Source of the DNA: Azospirillum sp. TSH64
Lineage (GTDB): Bacteria > Pseudomonadota > Alphaproteobacteria > Azospirillales > Azospirillaceae
Assembly (NCBI RefSeq): GCF_003116035.1
Contig: NZ_LGQW01000015.1
Location: 7,148,038-7,200,606 of the forward strand
Direction: 5' to 3'
Length of the DNA stretch: 52,569 bases
In this document: piece by piece, positions 9,192 to 18,335 of the stretch
Layout: every line of letters starts with the position of its first letter
Position numbering within the stretch: the stretch's first letter is position 1
Notes under the pieces: generated by a model
Seen by the model: only the letters and a program-made list of their open reading frames with translations
Databases searched by the model: none
Told to the model about the DNA's origin: nothing
Made by a program: the position numbers and the translations under genes

Positions 9192-10151
9192 ATGAGCACC
9201 AGCCTGACCAACCCGCCGCGCCGCGAGCTGCAGAGCTTCCTCGATTTCCCGATCTGCACCGACCTCGACCAGCTCGACGGCCATATCGGCATTCTCGGCA
9301 TCCCCTACGGCGATCCCTATTCCATCGACGAGGTGACCAACGACCAGACCAACGCCCCGACCTGGGTGCGCCGCTACACCGAGCGGGCGCTGCGCAAGCT
9401 GGAGCGCTGGGATTTCGACATCGGCGGCCCGCTGCTGGGCGGCAAGGACATCAAGGTGGTGGATTGCGGCGACGTGAAGGCCGATCCCCGCAACCTCGAC
9501 CTGCATTACGCCAATGCCGAAGCGGTGGTGCGCCGGATGCTCGCCAAGGGCATGCTGCCCATCGTGATCGGCGGCGACCATGGCATCCCGATCCCGGTGC
9601 TGCGCGCCTATGACGACCAGGGGCCGATCACGCTGGTCCACATCGACGCCCATCTCGACTGGCGCGACGACGTGAACGGCGCCCGCAACGGCTATTCCAG
9701 CCCGATCCGCCGCGCCGCCGAGATGGACCACATCGGCCAGATCTTCCAGATCGGCCTGCGCTCCGCCGGCAGCGCCCGGCCGGAAGAGGTCGAGGCGGCG
9801 ATTGCCTACGGCGCGGTGCTGGTGCCGGACGTGGAGTTGCAGGACATCGGGATGAAGGCGGTGCTCGACCGCATTCCAGACGGCGGCCGCTACTACCTGA
9901 CCATCGATGCCGACGGTATGGACCCGACCATCATGCCGGCGGTCAACGGCCCGGCGCCGGGCGGCGTCACCTATCCGCAGATCCGCACGCTGATCCACGG
10001 GCTGGTTGCCAAGGGCCGCGTCGTCGGCATGGACATCGTCGAGATCACGCCGAAGAAGGATCTCAACGGCATCACCGCGATCACCGCCGGCCGCATCATC
10101 TGCAACCTGATCGGCAAGACCATCCAGGCCGGCTATTTCGACGCCAAGTGA
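9192..10151 (+). CDS. Ureohydrolase family protein (agmatinase-like)
   Basis: A 319-residue arginase/agmatinase-fold metalloenzyme. All manganese-binding motifs are present: GGDHGIP (about residue 127), DAHLDW (about 151) and DADGMDP (about 241). Family reactions hydrolyse guanidino or formimino groups: agmatine, guanidinobutyrate, guanidinopropionate, arginine or formimidoylglutamate. The next gene is HutF, which acts on formimidoylglutamate by a different route, so a HutG-type formimidoylglutamase role would be redundant and a guanidino acid substrate is more likely (inference). ATG at 9192 is chosen because the frame upstream lies in the RidA-family gene. Confidence 0.9.
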   Translation: MSTSLTNPPRRELQSFLDFPICTDLDQLDGHIGILGIPYGDPYSIDEVTNDQTNAPTWVRRYTERALRKLERWDFDIGGPLLGGKDIKVVDCGDVKADPRNLDLHYANAEAVVRRMLAKGMLPIVIGGDHGIPIPVLRAYDDQGPITLVHIDAHLDWRDDVNGARNGYSSPIRRAAEMDHIGQIFQIGLRSAGSARPEEVEAAIAYGAVLVPDVELQDIGMKAVLDRIPDGGRYYLTIDADGMDPTIMPAVNGPAPGGVTYPQIRTLIHGLVAKGRVVGMDIVEITPKKDLNGITAITAGRIICNLIGKTIQAGYFDAK

Positions 10152-10187
10152 AAACAATCGCGTGATGGACATAGGGAGCATGGAGCG

Positions 10188-11585
10188 ATGACCGCCGCCC
10201 GCCGGCTCGACCGGCTTTTCTGCGACCGGGCGCTGCTGGCCGGCGGCTGGGCGTCGGGGGTGCTGCTGCGCTTCGACGCCCAGGGGCTGATCGCCGCCAT
10301 CGAAACCGGGCTGGACACGCCGCCCGCCGGGGTGGAGCGGGCCGCCGGGCCGGTCATCCCCGGCATGCCCAACCTGCACAGCCACGCCTTCCAGCGGGCG
10401 ATGGCCGGGCTGACCGAGCGGGCCGGCCCGGCCGAGGACAGCTTCTGGACCTGGCGGGAGGTGATGTACGGTTTCGTCCGCCGCATCGATCCCGACGGGC
10501 TCCACGCGGTGGCGGCAATGGCCTATGCCGAGATGCTGGAGCGCGGCTACACGTCGGTGGCAGAGTTCCACTATCTCCACCACGATGCCGACGGCCGGCC
10601 CTATGCCGATGCCGCCGAGATGTCGATGCGCATCCTGGCGGCAGCGGATTCCACCGGGATCGGGCTGACCCATCTGCCGGTGCTCTATGCCCAGGGCGGT
10701 TTCGGCGGACAGCAGGCGGGCGAGGGCCAGCGGCGCTTCCTCAACGATCCGGACCGTCTGCTCGCCATCGCCGAGGCCTGCCGCGCCGCGCCCGGCGGGC
10801 ATCGCACCGGTCTGGCCTTGCATTCCCTGCGCGCGGTGTCGCCCGACGCGATGGCGGCGGCGCTGGACGGCATGGCGGCGCTCGATCCCACGGCGCCGAT
10901 CCACATCCATGTCGCCGAGCAGACGGCGGAGGTGGAGTCCTGTCTCGCCTGGTCGGGGCGGCGGCCGGTGGAATGGCTGCTCGACCGCGGCTGGCTCGGG
11001 CCGTCCTGGTGCCTTGTCCATGCGACCCATGTCACTGCCGCCGAGGTGGCGGGCATCGCGGCAGCGCAGGCAGTGGCGGGGCTTTGCCCGACGACCGAGG
11101 CGGATCTCGGCGACGGGCTGTTCCCGGCGCGCGATTTCCTGGCGCAGGGCGGCCGGTTCGGCATCGGGTCCGACAGCCAGGTCATCATCGACGCCGCGGA
11201 GGAGCTGCGCCTGCTGGAATTCGGGCAACGGCTGGCCGCAAGGCGGCGCAATCTGCTGGCACCGCATCCGGACAGTTCGACCGGTGCGGCCCTCTACCGG
11301 GCGGCGGTGGCCGGCGGCGCGCAGGCTCTGGGGCAGCCGGAGTCGGCAGGCGGCTTCAAGGCCGGGCAGCGCGCCGATTTGGTCGTGCTCGACCCGGACG
11401 ACCCGCGTCTCTACGGCCGCAGCGACGACACGCTGCTCGACTCCTATGTCTTTACCGGCGCCCGCAATCCCGTGCGCGATGTGGTGGCGGCCGGGCGGCT
11501 GGTGGTCCGAAACGGCCGGCATGTCGATGCCGATGCGATCCGCACCGGCTGGCGGCGTGCCGTCGACCGGTTGCAAGCCGCCTGA
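10188..11585 (+). CDS. hutF: Formimidoylglutamate deiminase (HutF)
   Basis: A 465-residue amidohydrolase that strongly resembles HutF along its length. HutF converts N-formimidoyl-L-glutamate to N-formyl-L-glutamate and ammonia in the five-step histidine pathway. Visible features are PGMPNLHSHAFQRAMAGL (metal-binding HxH), DSFWTWRE, GYTSVAEFHYLHHD, HIHVAEQ, LVHATH and GSDSQV (metal-binding Asp). No other hut gene (hutH, hutU, hutI, hutG) is in the window, so the enzyme sits in a context built around an importer, a ureohydrolase and a deacylase. It may act on formimidoylglutamate from outside or on a related formimino compound. Confidence 0.92.
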   Translation: MTAARRLDRLFCDRALLAGGWASGVLLRFDAQGLIAAIETGLDTPPAGVERAAGPVIPGMPNLHSHAFQRAMAGLTERAGPAEDSFWTWREVMYGFVRRIDPDGLHAVAAMAYAEMLERGYTSVAEFHYLHHDADGRPYADAAEMSMRILAAADSTGIGLTHLPVLYAQGGFGGQQAGEGQRRFLNDPDRLLAIAEACRAAPGGHRTGLALHSLRAVSPDAMAAALDGMAALDPTAPIHIHVAEQTAEVESCLAWSGRRPVEWLLDRGWLGPSWCLVHATHVTAAEVAGIAAAQAVAGLCPTTEADLGDGLFPARDFLAQGGRFGIGSDSQVIIDAAEELRLLEFGQRLAARRRNLLAPHPDSSTGAALYRAAVAGGAQALGQPESAGGFKAGQRADLVVLDPDDPRLYGRSDDTLLDSYVFTGARNPVRDVVAAGRLVVRNGRHVDADAIRTGWRRAVDRLQAA

Positions 11586-11615
11586 GCTACGCCCAGAACG
11601 AACAGGGACATTCCG

Positions 11616-12779
11616 ATGACGGCAACCATCGACATTCTGGAACGGCTGGTGGCCTTCAACACCGTCAGCCGCGAAAGCAACCTCGACCTGATCCGCTGGG
11701 TGCAGGAGAGGTTGGAAGCGGCCGGCGCCGCGACCCGGCTGGTACCGAGCGACGACGGGCGCAAGGCCAACCTGTTCGCGACGCTGGGGCCGGCGGACCG
11801 TCCGGGCGTCCTGCTCTCCGGTCACAGCGACGTCGTCCCGGTCGAAGGTCAGGCATGGACCAGCGATCCGTTCCGGCTGACCCGCCGGGACGGCAAGCTG
11901 TTCGGCCGCGGCACTGCCGACATGAAGGGGTTCATCGCCGCCGCCCTTGCTTTGTTCGACCGCGCCGCCAATCAGCAGGCCACCGGCCGGTCCCTGTCGC
12001 AGCCGCTGCATCTGGCCTTGTCCTATGACGAGGAGGTCGGCTGCCTCGGCGTCCGCCGGCTGATCGAGATGATGGCCGCACTGCCGGTCCGCCCGCGCTT
12101 CTGCATCGTCGGCGAGCCGACCGGCATGCAGGTGGTCACCGCCCACAAGGGCAAGACCGCCCTGCGTGCCGAATGCCATGGCGTCGAATGCCATTCCAGC
12201 CTGGCGCCGCAGGGCCTGAACGCCATCCACATGGCGAGCGACCTGCTGACCGGGCTGCGCCGCATCCAGAACCATCTGAGGGACGACGGGGCGCGGGACG
12301 ATGCCTATGACGTGCCCTGGACCACCATCCATGCCGGGGTCATCCAGGGTGGGGAGGCGCTGAACATCGTGCCGAACCGCTGCCGCCTCGACTTCGAGAT
12401 CCGCCACCTGCCGCAGGATCCGGTGGGGCCGCTGCTGGACAGCATCCAGGCGGAGGCCGATGCCATCGTCCGGCGCCTGCGCCCCGATTTTCCGGCTGCC
12501 GGGCTGAGCGTCGCCGAGCTGTCAAGCTATCCGGCGCTCGACACCGACAGCACCGCCGAGGTGGTGGGCTTCGTCAAGGCGCTGACCGGCGGCAACAGCA
12601 CCGGCAAGATCTCCTTCGGCACGGAGGGCGGGCTGTTCCAGCAGCGGCTGTCGATGCCCACGGTGGTGTGCGGCCCCGGCAGCATCGGCGAAGCCCACAA
12701 GCCCGACGAGTTCATCGCCGAGGACCAGCTTGCGGCCTGCGACCGCATGCTGGATGCCCTGCTCGCCCGCCTGACCTGA
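11616..12779 (+). CDS. M20 family amidohydrolase, acetylornithine deacetylase (ArgE) type
   Basis: A 387-residue zinc-dependent deacylase. M20 motifs in order: LSGHSDVVPVEG (metal His and Asp), FGRGTADMKGF, SYDEEVGCLG (catalytic and metal Glu pair), VGEPTGM, GTEGGLF and the C-terminal GEAHKPDEFI (metal His). The sequence fits the alphaproteobacterial ArgE/DapE-related group annotated as acetylornithine deacetylase. In this operon a catabolic job is likelier than arginine synthesis: it could remove the formyl or another acyl group from the HutF product, taking the place of the usual N-formylglutamate deformylase (inference). Last gene before the convergent Liv operon. Confidence 0.88.
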   Translation: MTATIDILERLVAFNTVSRESNLDLIRWVQERLEAAGAATRLVPSDDGRKANLFATLGPADRPGVLLSGHSDVVPVEGQAWTSDPFRLTRRDGKLFGRGTADMKGFIAAALALFDRAANQQATGRSLSQPLHLALSYDEEVGCLGVRRLIEMMAALPVRPRFCIVGEPTGMQVVTAHKGKTALRAECHGVECHSSLAPQGLNAIHMASDLLTGLRRIQNHLRDDGARDDAYDVPWTTIHAGVIQGGEALNIVPNRCRLDFEIRHLPQDPVGPLLDSIQAEADAIVRRLRPDFPAAGLSVAELSSYPALDTDSTAEVVGFVKALTGGNSTGKISFGTEGGLFQQRLSMPTVVCGPGSIGEAHKPDEFIAEDQLAACDRMLDALLARLT

Positions 12780-12830
12780 TGACGGCATTCCCCCGGAAAT
12801 AGGGCCACCGGTGGAGGTGGGGCCGCCCGA
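12780..12830. other. Convergent intergenic gap with palindrome
   Basis: This 51-bp gap separates the convergent deacylase and LivF-type genes. It contains the perfect 10-bp palindrome ccaccggtgg (12805-12814), which could extend into a bulged stem and act as a two-way terminator. There is no clear T-run on either strand. Confidence 0.3.
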
Positions 12831-13547
12831 TCAGACGGCAACCATCTCCATCAACCGGGCACGGTCGGCGGACGAGGCCGCTTCGCCATGCAGCGTAATG
12901 CGGCCCCGCTCCACCGCATAGAAGCGGTCGGCGACGTCGAGCGCGCGGTGGATGTTCTGTTCCACCAGCAGGATGGTCAATCCTGTCCGCTTCAGCTCGG
13001 TGATGATCGCGAAGATCTCGTCGACGATCATCGGCGCCAACCCTTCCGTCGGCTCGTCGATCAGCAGCAGCTTGGCGGTCCCCACCATCACGCGGGCCAT
13101 CGCCAGCATCTGTTGCTCGCCACCGGACAGGGTGGTGCCGAGTTGCCGCCGCCGTTCGGCCAGACGGGGGAAGCGGGCGAAGGCCTGTCCGATTGCCTGC
13201 TCGTTCTCCCGGCGCGCCCGGCCGGGGCATTGGCGCAGCCCCAGCCGCAAATTCTCCTCGACGCTGAGGCCGGGGAAGATGCGGCGGTCCTCCGGCACCA
13301 GACCGAGCCCGAGGCGGGCGATGGCGTCGGGCGTCTGCCCGGCCAGATCGACGCCGCCGAAACGGATCGTGCCGGAACTGGCCGGCACCCAGCCGGCGAT
13401 GGATTTCAGGATGGTGGTCTTGCCGACGCCGTTGCGGCCGAACAGCCCGACCACCTCGCCCGGCCCGGCCTGGAGGGAAACGCCCTGAAGGACATGGCTG
13501 AGGCCGTAATGCGCGTGCAGGTTCTCGATGGAAAGCATGGCTGTCAC
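12831..13547 (-). CDS. livF: Branched-chain-amino-acid-type ABC importer ATPase LivF
   Basis: A 238-residue ATPase of the LivF group: LHAHYGLSHVLQGVSL, Walker A GRNGVGKTT, signature LSGGEQQML, Walker B LLLIDEPTEGLAP, and the LivF-type LLVEQNIHRALDVADR. The GTG at 13547 overlaps the LivG stop (GTGA), suggesting coupled translation; an in-frame ATG at 13538 is the alternative. Last gene of the minus-strand operon. With LivG it powers the importer formed by LivH and LivM. Confidence 0.93.
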   Translation of the reverse strand: MTAMLSIENLHAHYGLSHVLQGVSLQAGPGEVVGLFGRNGVGKTTILKSIAGWVPASSGTIRFGGVDLAGQTPDAIARLGLGLVPEDRRIFPGLSVEENLRLGLRQCPGRARRENEQAIGQAFARFPRLAERRRQLGTTLSGGEQQMLAMARVMVGTAKLLLIDEPTEGLAPMIVDEIFAIITELKRTGLTILLVEQNIHRALDVADRFYAVERGRITLHGEAASSADRARLMEMVAV

Positions 13548-14317
13548 CCGTGTCCGAAATAGGCGGCCTGCACCGCGGGATCGGCGCGCACCGCCGCGGG
13601 CGCCCCCTCGGCGATCTTCCGGCCCTGGGCCATCACCACGACATGGTCAGACAGGCTCATCACCAGCCCGATGTCGTGTTCGATCAGCAGCACGGTCAGT
13701 TCGCCGGCCAGCGAGCGGATCAGCGCGCCGGTGTCGGCGGTGTCGCCATGGCTCATGCCCTGGGTCGGCTCGTCCAGCAGCAGCACCCGCGGTTCGGCGG
13801 CCAGCGCGACCGCGATCTCCAGCCGCCGCTGTTCGCCGTGGGACAGGTTGCCGGCAAGCTCGCGCGCCTTGGCCGACAGGCCGAAGCGGTCCAGCAGCGC
13901 CTCGGCCTTGGCGAGCGCCCGGCGGCTGTGGCCGACCGGACGCAGCGCGTGCCAGGGCCGTTCCAGCACCTGCGCGGCGATCCGCAGGTTTTCCAGGACC
14001 GGCAGTTCGAAGAACAGGTTGGTGATCTGGAAGGAGCGGGCCAGCCCGGCGGCGAGCAGCCGGTCTGGCGCCTGCCCGGTGACGTCGGCTCCGTCCAGGG
14101 TGACCCGGCCGGCGGTGGGGCGGATGGCGCCGCTGATCAGGTTGAACAGCGTGCTCTTGCCCGCCCCGTTGGGGCCGATGACCGAGGTGATCCGCCCGGC
14201 GGCGGCGTCGAAGCCGACGCCCGCCACCGCCTGGAGCCCGCCGAAATTCACCGACAGGTCGCGGACGCCGAGCGCGCAGGCGCCGCCCGCCACCGTCTTG
14301 AGGGAGGCTGCCGTCAT
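13544..14317 (-). CDS. livG: Branched-chain-amino-acid-type ABC importer ATPase LivG
   Basis: A 257-residue ATPase: VRDLSVNFGGLQAVAGVGF, Walker A GPNGAGKST, LARSFQITNLFFELPVLENL, signature LSHGEQRRLE, Walker B VLLLDEPTQGMS and switch IEHDIGLV. LSHGEQ is a common LivG-group variant of LSGGQ. ATG at 14317 overlaps the LivM stop by 4 bases; the longer open frame above it runs through livM in another frame and is not coding. Confidence 0.93.
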   Translation of the reverse strand: MTAASLKTVAGGACALGVRDLSVNFGGLQAVAGVGFDAAAGRITSVIGPNGAGKSTLFNLISGAIRPTAGRVTLDGADVTGQAPDRLLAAGLARSFQITNLFFELPVLENLRIAAQVLERPWHALRPVGHSRRALAKAEALLDRFGLSAKARELAGNLSHGEQRRLEIAVALAAEPRVLLLDEPTQGMSHGDTADTGALIRSLAGELTVLLIEHDIGLVMSLSDHVVVMAQGRKIAEGAPAAVRADPAVQAAYFGHG

Positions 14318-15354
14318 GGCGTCGCCCTCCCCTGTTCGCTGCGACGGCCCAGCCGTGCCAGCAGGGCGCCGACCAGCCCCTTGCGCAGGAAGATGACGGA
14401 CAGCATGAAGATGACCCCCACGACGATCAGGTGATGCTCGGTCCACGACCCGACGACCGAACGCAGGGCGGTCAGCAGCAAGCTGCCCACCACCGGCCCG
14501 ACCAGCGTGCCGACGCCGCCGACGATGACGGTGATGACGGCGTTGCCGGAGGTCTCGAAGAACATCAGTTCGGGCGAGACGAAGCCGCGCAGCATCGGGT
14601 AGAGCGCGCCGGCCAGCGCCGCGACGCAGGCGGCCAGCACATAGACCGCCAGCTTGTAGCGCCAGGCGTTGAAGCCCAGGAACGGCACGCGTTTCTCGTT
14701 GGCGCGGATGGCGGCCAGCGTCCGGCCGAACGGCGCGTCCATCAGATAGGCCAGCCCGGCATAGGCCGCGACGGTCAGGCCGAGCACCAGCAGGAAGAAG
14801 GACAGCGGGTCGGCGGTGTCGAGGCTGAAGGGGCCGAAACCGATGCTGACCTGCGGGATGCCGATCAGCCCGTCCGACGCGCCGAGCGCACGGGTGTTGT
14901 AGACCGACTTGGCGGCGACCTGGGCCAGCCCGAAGGTGATCAGGGCGAAGTAGACGCCCTTCACCCGGTTGGCGATGACGCCGCCGATCAGGCCCGCCAC
15001 GCCGCCGGCCAGCAGGGCCGCCGCCATCGCCAGCCAGAAGCTGGGGGCGACGTCGCGCAGGACGAGCGCCGAGACATAGGCGCCCAGCCCGAAATACAGC
15101 GCCTGCCCGAGCGACAGCAGGCCGGTGTAGCCCAGCAGCAGGTCGACGCTCATCGCCAGCCCGGCGAAGATCAACGCCTCGGTCGCCAGACGCAGGTAAA
15201 AGCCGTTGCCGGTCGCCCAGGCGACGGCGGCGAATCCCAGCGCCGCCGCCAGGAAGGCCAGCGCCAGCCAATGGACCGGAGCCAGACGGGACAATCGCGA
15301 TGCCGGGCCGGCGCGGCCGGGATCGGAGAGGGAGCGCAGAGTGGCTTCAGGCAT
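14314..15354 (-). CDS. livM: Branched-chain-amino-acid-type ABC importer permease LivM
   Basis: A 346-residue inner-membrane permease with about eight to ten hydrophobic segments. LivM features include SVDLLLGYTGLLSLGQALYFGLGAY, YFALITFGLAQ and the cytoplasmic FGRTLAAIRANEKRVPFLGFN, which contacts the ATPases. The N-terminal 30 residues are charged and cytosolic. The gene overlaps livH by 8 bases. Confidence 0.93.
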   Translation of the reverse strand: MPEATLRSLSDPGRAGPASRLSRLAPVHWLALAFLAAALGFAAVAWATGNGFYLRLATEALIFAGLAMSVDLLLGYTGLLSLGQALYFGLGAYVSALVLRDVAPSFWLAMAAALLAGGVAGLIGGVIANRVKGVYFALITFGLAQVAAKSVYNTRALGASDGLIGIPQVSIGFGPFSLDTADPLSFFLLVLGLTVAAYAGLAYLMDAPFGRTLAAIRANEKRVPFLGFNAWRYKLAVYVLAACVAALAGALYPMLRGFVSPELMFFETSGNAVITVIVGGVGTLVGPVVGSLLLTALRSVVGSWTEHHLIVVGVIFMLSVIFLRKGLVGALLARLGRRSEQGRATP

Positions 15355-16240
15355 GTCCCAACCTCCCGAACAGGCCCTGCGGCCGGACCATCAGCACCAG
15401 CACCATGATCCCGAACACCAGCGGGTCGGACCAGACCGGCGAGATGTAGAGGCTGGACAGCGCCTGCACCTGGGTCAGCAGCAGGCCGGCGATCACCGCG
15501 CCCTGGATCGACCCCATGCCGCCGACGATCACCACGGTGAAGGCCATCAGGATGAAGTCGCGACCCATGGTCGGGAACACCGAATAGATCGGCGCCAGCA
15601 GCACGCCGGACAGGCCGGCCAGCGCCACCCCGAAGGCGAAGGTGCCGGCATAGACCCGGCGCACCGGCACGCCCAGCGACGAGGCCATGTCCTTGTCGAA
15701 GGCCGCCGCCCGCACCATGGCGCCGAGCCCGGTGCGGAAGACCACGACCCAGACCGCGGCGATCAGTGCAAGGCCGAAGCCGATCAGGAACAGCCGGTAG
15801 TTGGGCAGGAACATGCCGAGGATCTCGGTGCCGCCCTCGATGGGGTTCTCCGGCCGCTGGGTGTTGGGGCCGTAGACCAGCTTCAGCAGGTCTTCCATGA
15901 TCATGCCCAGCCCGAAGGTCAGCAGCAGGGTCAGGATGTGGCGGTCGCGGCTGTGGAAGACCCGGGCGATCAGCCAGCGCTCGGCCAGCCAGCCGATGGG
16001 CAGCATCAGCAGCGGCACCAGAACAAGCAGCGCCCAGAAGCCGACCCCAAGCCCGGCCAGGGTCAGGGCCAGGAAGGCGCCCATGGCGTAGAACTCGCCA
16101 TGGGCCATGTTGATGACGTCCAGCAGCCCGAAGATGATGGTCAGGCCCAGCGCCATCAGGACGACGGCAACCCCGAGCGACAGACCGTTCAGCGCCTGCG
16201 GCGCCAGGACGAATTGCAGATAATCGATGAGATCGGCCAT
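15347..16240 (-). CDS. livH: Branched-chain-amino-acid-type ABC importer permease LivH
   Basis: A 297-residue permease with eight hydrophobic segments, typical of LivH: LNGLSLGVAVVLMALGLTII, FGLLDVINMAHGEFYAMGAF, GLGAMVRAAAFDKDMASSLG and VVIVGGMGSIQGAVIAG. ATG at 16240 is chosen because the frame above it is antisense/out-of-frame to the binding-protein gene. It pairs with LivM. Confidence 0.94.
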   Translation of the reverse strand: MADLIDYLQFVLAPQALNGLSLGVAVVLMALGLTIIFGLLDVINMAHGEFYAMGAFLALTLAGLGVGFWALLVLVPLLMLPIGWLAERWLIARVFHSRDRHILTLLLTFGLGMIMEDLLKLVYGPNTQRPENPIEGGTEILGMFLPNYRLFLIGFGLALIAAVWVVVFRTGLGAMVRAAAFDKDMASSLGVPVRRVYAGTFAFGVALAGLSGVLLAPIYSVFPTMGRDFILMAFTVVIVGGMGSIQGAVIAGLLLTQVQALSSLYISPVWSDPLVFGIMVLVLMVRPQGLFGRLGHA

Positions 16241-16266
16241 GGGCGTCGGCTCCCTGGAAACGGTCC

Positions 16267-17451
16267 TCAGAAGCGGGTGCACTGGTCGGGGCCGATGGCG
16301 GCATCGCCCGGAACGGTGCCGACCACGTCGAAGCGGTTGCCGCCGCCGTCCGCCGCGATCCGCACGGCATACATGTCCTGGATCGCCTGATGGTCGCCGG
16401 CCCGCATGGTCTTGGTGCCCTGCGGCGTCGACCAGCTCAGCCCTTCCATCGCCTTGCGCAGCGTGTCGGTGTCGGTGCTTCCGGCCTTCTCGACCGCCGC
16501 CTTGAAGAAGCCGATCAGGCCGTAGCTGTCGGCGCCGTAAAGGTCGGGCGCGGTGTCGTAGGCCTTGCGGAAGGCGGCGACGAAGGCCTTGTTCTCCGGC
16601 GTTGCGAGTTCGGCGGAATAGCCGACGCCGGTGACGAAGCCGTCGGCCGCCTTGCCGATGGCGCCGATGTTCTGGGCGGTGACGGTGCCCGACGCGCCGA
16701 CGATGGTCAGGTTGCGCAACAGCCCGTATTCGCTCATCTGCGTCAGCAGGCGGACCGTGTCGTTTCCGGCGGTCGAGGTGTAGAGCACGCTCGGCCGCGC
16801 GGCCCGGAGTTGGCCGAAATACTGCGAGTAATCCTTGCTGCCGAGCGGCGCGAAGACCTCGCCGGTCGATTGCGCGCCGGTCTTCTCCGCCGCCTCCTTG
16901 AAGGCCGCGACGGTGGAGCGGCCCATCTCGTAGTCGGGGCCGAGATAATAGACCTTGGCCTTCGGCTTGTCCTTGGCCAGCCATTCCGCCAGCGCCGCCG
17001 ACTGCTGCCCCGCCCGCGCGTTCACCCGGAAGACGTTGGGCGAGCATTTGTCGGTGGTGATGGCGTCGGAGAAGGAGACGGTGGTGGCGATCAGCCGGCC
17101 GTTGCGCTCGGCAAGCTGCCCGACCGCCAGGGTCGAGCCGGAATTGACGGTGCCGGTCAGGAAATCGACCTTGTTGACCTGGAACAGCTTCTCCGCCTTC
17201 TGGGTGGCGACGGCGGGGTTGGCCTCCTCGTCCTCGAACAGCAACTCGACCTGACGGCCGAGGATGCCGCCGGCGGCGTTGACCTCCTTCGTCGCCAGTT
17301 CCAGGCCCCAGCGGACCTGCTGGCCGATGGGGGCGTAGGTGCCCGACAGCGGGGTCACCACCCCGATGCGGATCGGCTCGGCGGCGGACGCGACCCCACC
17401 GAGCCCGAGCAGGACGAGCGCGGCGGTGCCGAGAAGCGTGGTCTTGGTCAT
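16267..17451 (-). CDS. Liv-type ABC importer substrate-binding protein
   Basis: A 394-residue periplasmic type 1 binding protein. A signal peptide is visible (MTKTTLLGTAALVLLGLG..., cleavage near ASA-AE), followed by IRIGVVTPLSGTYAPIGQQ and WGLELATKEVNAAGGILGRQ as in LivJ/LivK/AmiC. Members in catabolic operons commonly bind aromatic acids, urea or amides rather than branched-chain amino acids. Here the genes upstream encode a CoA ligase and a molybdenum hydroxylase, so an organic (possibly aromatic) acid is the likely ligand (inference). Confidence 0.92.
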   Translation of the reverse strand: MTKTTLLGTAALVLLGLGGVASAAEPIRIGVVTPLSGTYAPIGQQVRWGLELATKEVNAAGGILGRQVELLFEDEEANPAVATQKAEKLFQVNKVDFLTGTVNSGSTLAVGQLAERNGRLIATTVSFSDAITTDKCSPNVFRVNARAGQQSAALAEWLAKDKPKAKVYYLGPDYEMGRSTVAAFKEAAEKTGAQSTGEVFAPLGSKDYSQYFGQLRAARPSVLYTSTAGNDTVRLLTQMSEYGLLRNLTIVGASGTVTAQNIGAIGKAADGFVTGVGYSAELATPENKAFVAAFRKAYDTAPDLYGADSYGLIGFFKAAVEKAGSTDTDTLRKAMEGLSWSTPQGTKTMRAGDHQAIQDMYAVRIAADGGGNRFDVVGTVPGDAAIGPDQCTRF

Positions 17452-17495
17452 GATTTTTGGTTCCTCCCTGTTTTGCCCATGCTTGGAGGCGTCGG

Positions 17496-18320
17496 TCAGA
17501 CGCCTGTGAAGACCGGCTTGCGCTTCTCGTGGAAGGAGGCGACGCCCTCCTTGAAGTCCTCGGAGCCGCGCAGGCGGCCGTAGGCCTGCCCCTCGATCTC
17601 GATGGCGCCGTTGACCGAAACGTTGTTGCCGCTGTTCAACACGCCCTTGATGGTGCGCTGGGCGAGAGGCGAGAAGCCGCGCAGCTCGTCCACCAAGGCC
17701 GCAACCGTCGATTCCAATTCGGCGTCGGCAACACACTCGGTGACGAAGCCCCAGTCGGCGGCCTGCCGGCCGGAGACGCGCCTGGCCCGCATCACCATGT
17801 CCTTGGTCCGGCAGATGCCGATCATGTGCAGCAGGCGGGCGGAACCGCCGGAGCCGGGGATCATGCCGATGCGCATTTCCGGCAGGGCGAACTGCGCGGT
17901 CTCCGACGCGATGCGGAAATCGCAGGCCAGCGACAGCTCGAAGCCGACGCCGAAACAATAGCCGCGGACCTGGGCGATCACCGGCTTGCGGCAGCGTTCC
18001 GGGGCGGCGATGTTGACCGCCAGTTCCGACACATGCTCCGCCGACTTCTCCATGAAGCCGGCGATGTTGCCGCCGGATGAGAAATTCTCGCCCTCGGCGC
18101 GCAGCACGATCACCCGCACCGTGGGGTCGCGGTCCAGCACCTTGAACACAGCGGCGAACTGGTCGCGCTGGAGCATGCTGACGATGTTGAAGGGCGGGCG
18201 GTGCAGCACGATGTCGGCGCGCTCCAGGGATTCGTCCAGTTCCACGCGGAAGCCGTCGAGGTCGGCGAGCAGGCGGTCGGTGCTGTCGAAACGGTAGGGG
18301 GTCACGGTCGGAAACTCCAT
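17496..18320 (-). CDS. Enoyl-CoA hydratase/isomerase (crotonase) family protein
   Basis: A 274-residue crotonase. The oxyanion-hole segments FSSGGNIAGF and GYCFGVGFELSLACDFRIA are present, as is LPEMRIGMIPGSGGSARL, whose Glu aligns with the first catalytic Glu of rat enoyl-CoA hydratase. The second catalytic Glu position appears as Asp (TKDMVM), so ordinary hydratase activity is uncertain; isomerase, hydrolase or ring-opening chemistry is possible. It follows the CoA ligase closely and precedes the Liv binding protein, implying that it works on the CoA ester made by the ligase. Confidence 0.88.
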   Translation of the reverse strand: MEFPTVTPYRFDSTDRLLADLDGFRVELDESLERADIVLHRPPFNIVSMLQRDQFAAVFKVLDRDPTVRVIVLRAEGENFSSGGNIAGFMEKSAEHVSELAVNIAAPERCRKPVIAQVRGYCFGVGFELSLACDFRIASETAQFALPEMRIGMIPGSGGSARLLHMIGICRTKDMVMRARRVSGRQAADWGFVTECVADAELESTVAALVDELRGFSPLAQRTIKGVLNSGNNVSVNGAIEIEGQAYGRLRGSEDFKEGVASFHEKRKPVFTGV

Positions 18321-18335
18321 GGATGAAGACTGGAT

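Noticed and set aside
9012..12407. 1131-residue open frame on the minus strand
   Set aside because: Antisense to the ureohydrolase, HutF and M20 genes, all with full catalytic motifs.
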